Source of the DNA: a bacterium
Lineage (GTDB): Bacteria; JALSQH01
Assembly: GCA_026985515.1 (NCBI GenBank)
Contig: JALSQH010000124.1
Span: 1-6,399, forward strand
Direction: 5' to 3'
DNA: 6,399 nucleotides
Positions 5,830 through 6,399 of the stretch are shown here, in pieces (the first letter of the stretch is position 1; each line of letters opens with the position of its first letter). Both the position numbers and the translations under genes were made by a program. Under the pieces are notes generated by a model. It was not told where the DNA came from. It saw only the letters and a program-made list of their open reading frames with translations, and did no database searches.

Positions 5830-6399
5830 GACAAATATTTGCTTCTGTTTTCGATAATGTGGGCGGCTGCCCATGTTGCAAGGGTCATTATTGTTATCTG
5901 GGGATTAACACCAATTGGGGTTGGAAAAACACTTGCATCTGTAATAAAGAGGTTCTTGATATCCCAGCTTTCAAGCCATTGATTTACAACTCCTCTTTTG
6001 GGATCTCCCGCTATTCTTGCGGTACCCATTACATGTACTGTTAGAAGTTCTGTTTCTTTTTTTGAGATTCTGTACGAGAAAATCTTTTTTATCTCATCTG
6101 CCGAATGGATTTCTTTCAGGGGGTCAAAGGGAAGAATCACCTTTCTTGCACCAGCAGCAAAATAAATTTCCGAGAGAATGGCTATTCCTCTCTTAATTTT
6201 GTAAAAATCGTAGTCGTTGATATTATAAATAGCCATTGCCATATCAAGAGGACCAGGTTTGACTATTCCAGTTCCGGTGTCTTCAATCAGAACACCAGCT
6301 GCAACCATGTTGTTATAGTACCTCATAAGTTTTAAATTTTCCTCTCCAATGGGGGGTATGGACATAGATATCATTCCCGGTGGAACAAAGGTGGTGGAG
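5826..6399 (-). CDS. GMC-family FAD-dependent oxidoreductase, C-terminal part (5' end outside window)
   Basis: The gene is read right to left and is open to the right edge; codons before the ATG at 6374 continue as ...STTFVPPG, so that ATG is internal. The visible 190 or so residues are the substrate-binding and C-terminal catalytic part. HVMGTARIAGDP (His codon at 6033-6035) and NLFITDASVFPTPIGVNPQITI (Asn codon at 5904-5906) match the two GMC C-terminal motifs that place the catalytic His/Asn pair over the flavin. GMC enzymes oxidise alcohols, sugars or sterols. The form SVFP-x-x-x-GVNP resembles the long-chain alcohol/sterol-type branch, but I cannot assign a substrate. The N-terminal FAD-binding Rossmann motif would lie outside the window. 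Its TAA (complement of 5826-5828) overlaps the kinase stop on the other strand, leaving no room for a terminator between them. Confidence 0.92.
   Translation of the reverse strand, partial: STTFVPPGMISMSIPPIGEENLKLMRYYNNMVAAGVLIEDTGTGIVKPGPLDMAMAIYNINDYDFYKIKRGIAILSEIYFAAGARKVILPFDPLKEIHSADEIKKIFSYRISKKETELLTVHVMGTARIAGDPKRGVVNQWLESWDIKNLFITDASVFPTPIGVNPQITIMTLATWAAAHIIENRSKYLS

Noticed and set aside
5859-6335. Small plus-strand reading frames opposite the GMC gene
   Set aside because: They are antisense shadows with no ribosome site or recognisable protein features, while the minus-strand frame has clear GMC motifs.
5826-6374. Complete minus-strand gene starting at ATG 6374
   Set aside because: The frame stays open to the window edge and the protein has only the C-terminal GMC part, so this is an internal Met.

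Overview
The window is gene-dense, AT-rich bacterial DNA carrying eight protein genes. The presence of LptC-, LptA- and LptB-like genes points to a diderm (outer-membrane) bacterium that transports lipopolysaccharide or a similar lipid. Arginine is written mostly with AGA/AGG, the proteins are rich in Lys, Glu and Arg, and genes overlap or lie a few bases apart. That style is common in deep-branching, often thermophilic, diderm bacteria, but I cannot name a phylum from this window and treat that as inference.

Layout. Positions 1-2656 form a tight plus-strand run: the C-terminal part of a YfcE/MJ0936-type metallophosphoesterase (1-366), an LptC-like membrane-anchored protein (366-905), an LptA/OstA-like exported protein (880-1341), the ATPase LptB (1338-2063) and a six-helix TMEM165/GDT1-family cation exchanger (2084-2656). 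The first four genes overlap at their junctions, so they are almost certainly co-transcribed and partly translationally coupled. LptC, LptA and LptB would supply the inner-membrane ATPase, the membrane-tethered periplasmic receptor and the soluble bridge of a lipid export machine. LptF, LptG and LptD are not in the window.

A sigma-70-like promoter (about 2653-2681) overlaps the end of the exchanger gene and probably starts a second unit. That unit holds a 560-residue C45-type N-terminal-nucleophile hydrolase with a C-terminal TPR-like extension (2702-4384). Eight bases later comes a soluble PAS histidine kinase (4393-5829) whose six cysteines all lie in its first 72 residues. No response regulator gene is visible.

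On the minus strand, the C-terminal part of a GMC-family FAD oxidoreductase (5826-6399) runs in from the right edge and meets the kinase tail to tail, with the stop codons overlapping. There is no gene-free stretch above 50 bases. I saw no RNA gene, mobile element, CRISPR array or convincing intrinsic terminator.

The most unusual part is the pairing of the TPR-extended C45 hydrolase with the Cys-clustered orphan kinase. Whether they form a working system is inference from their spacing.
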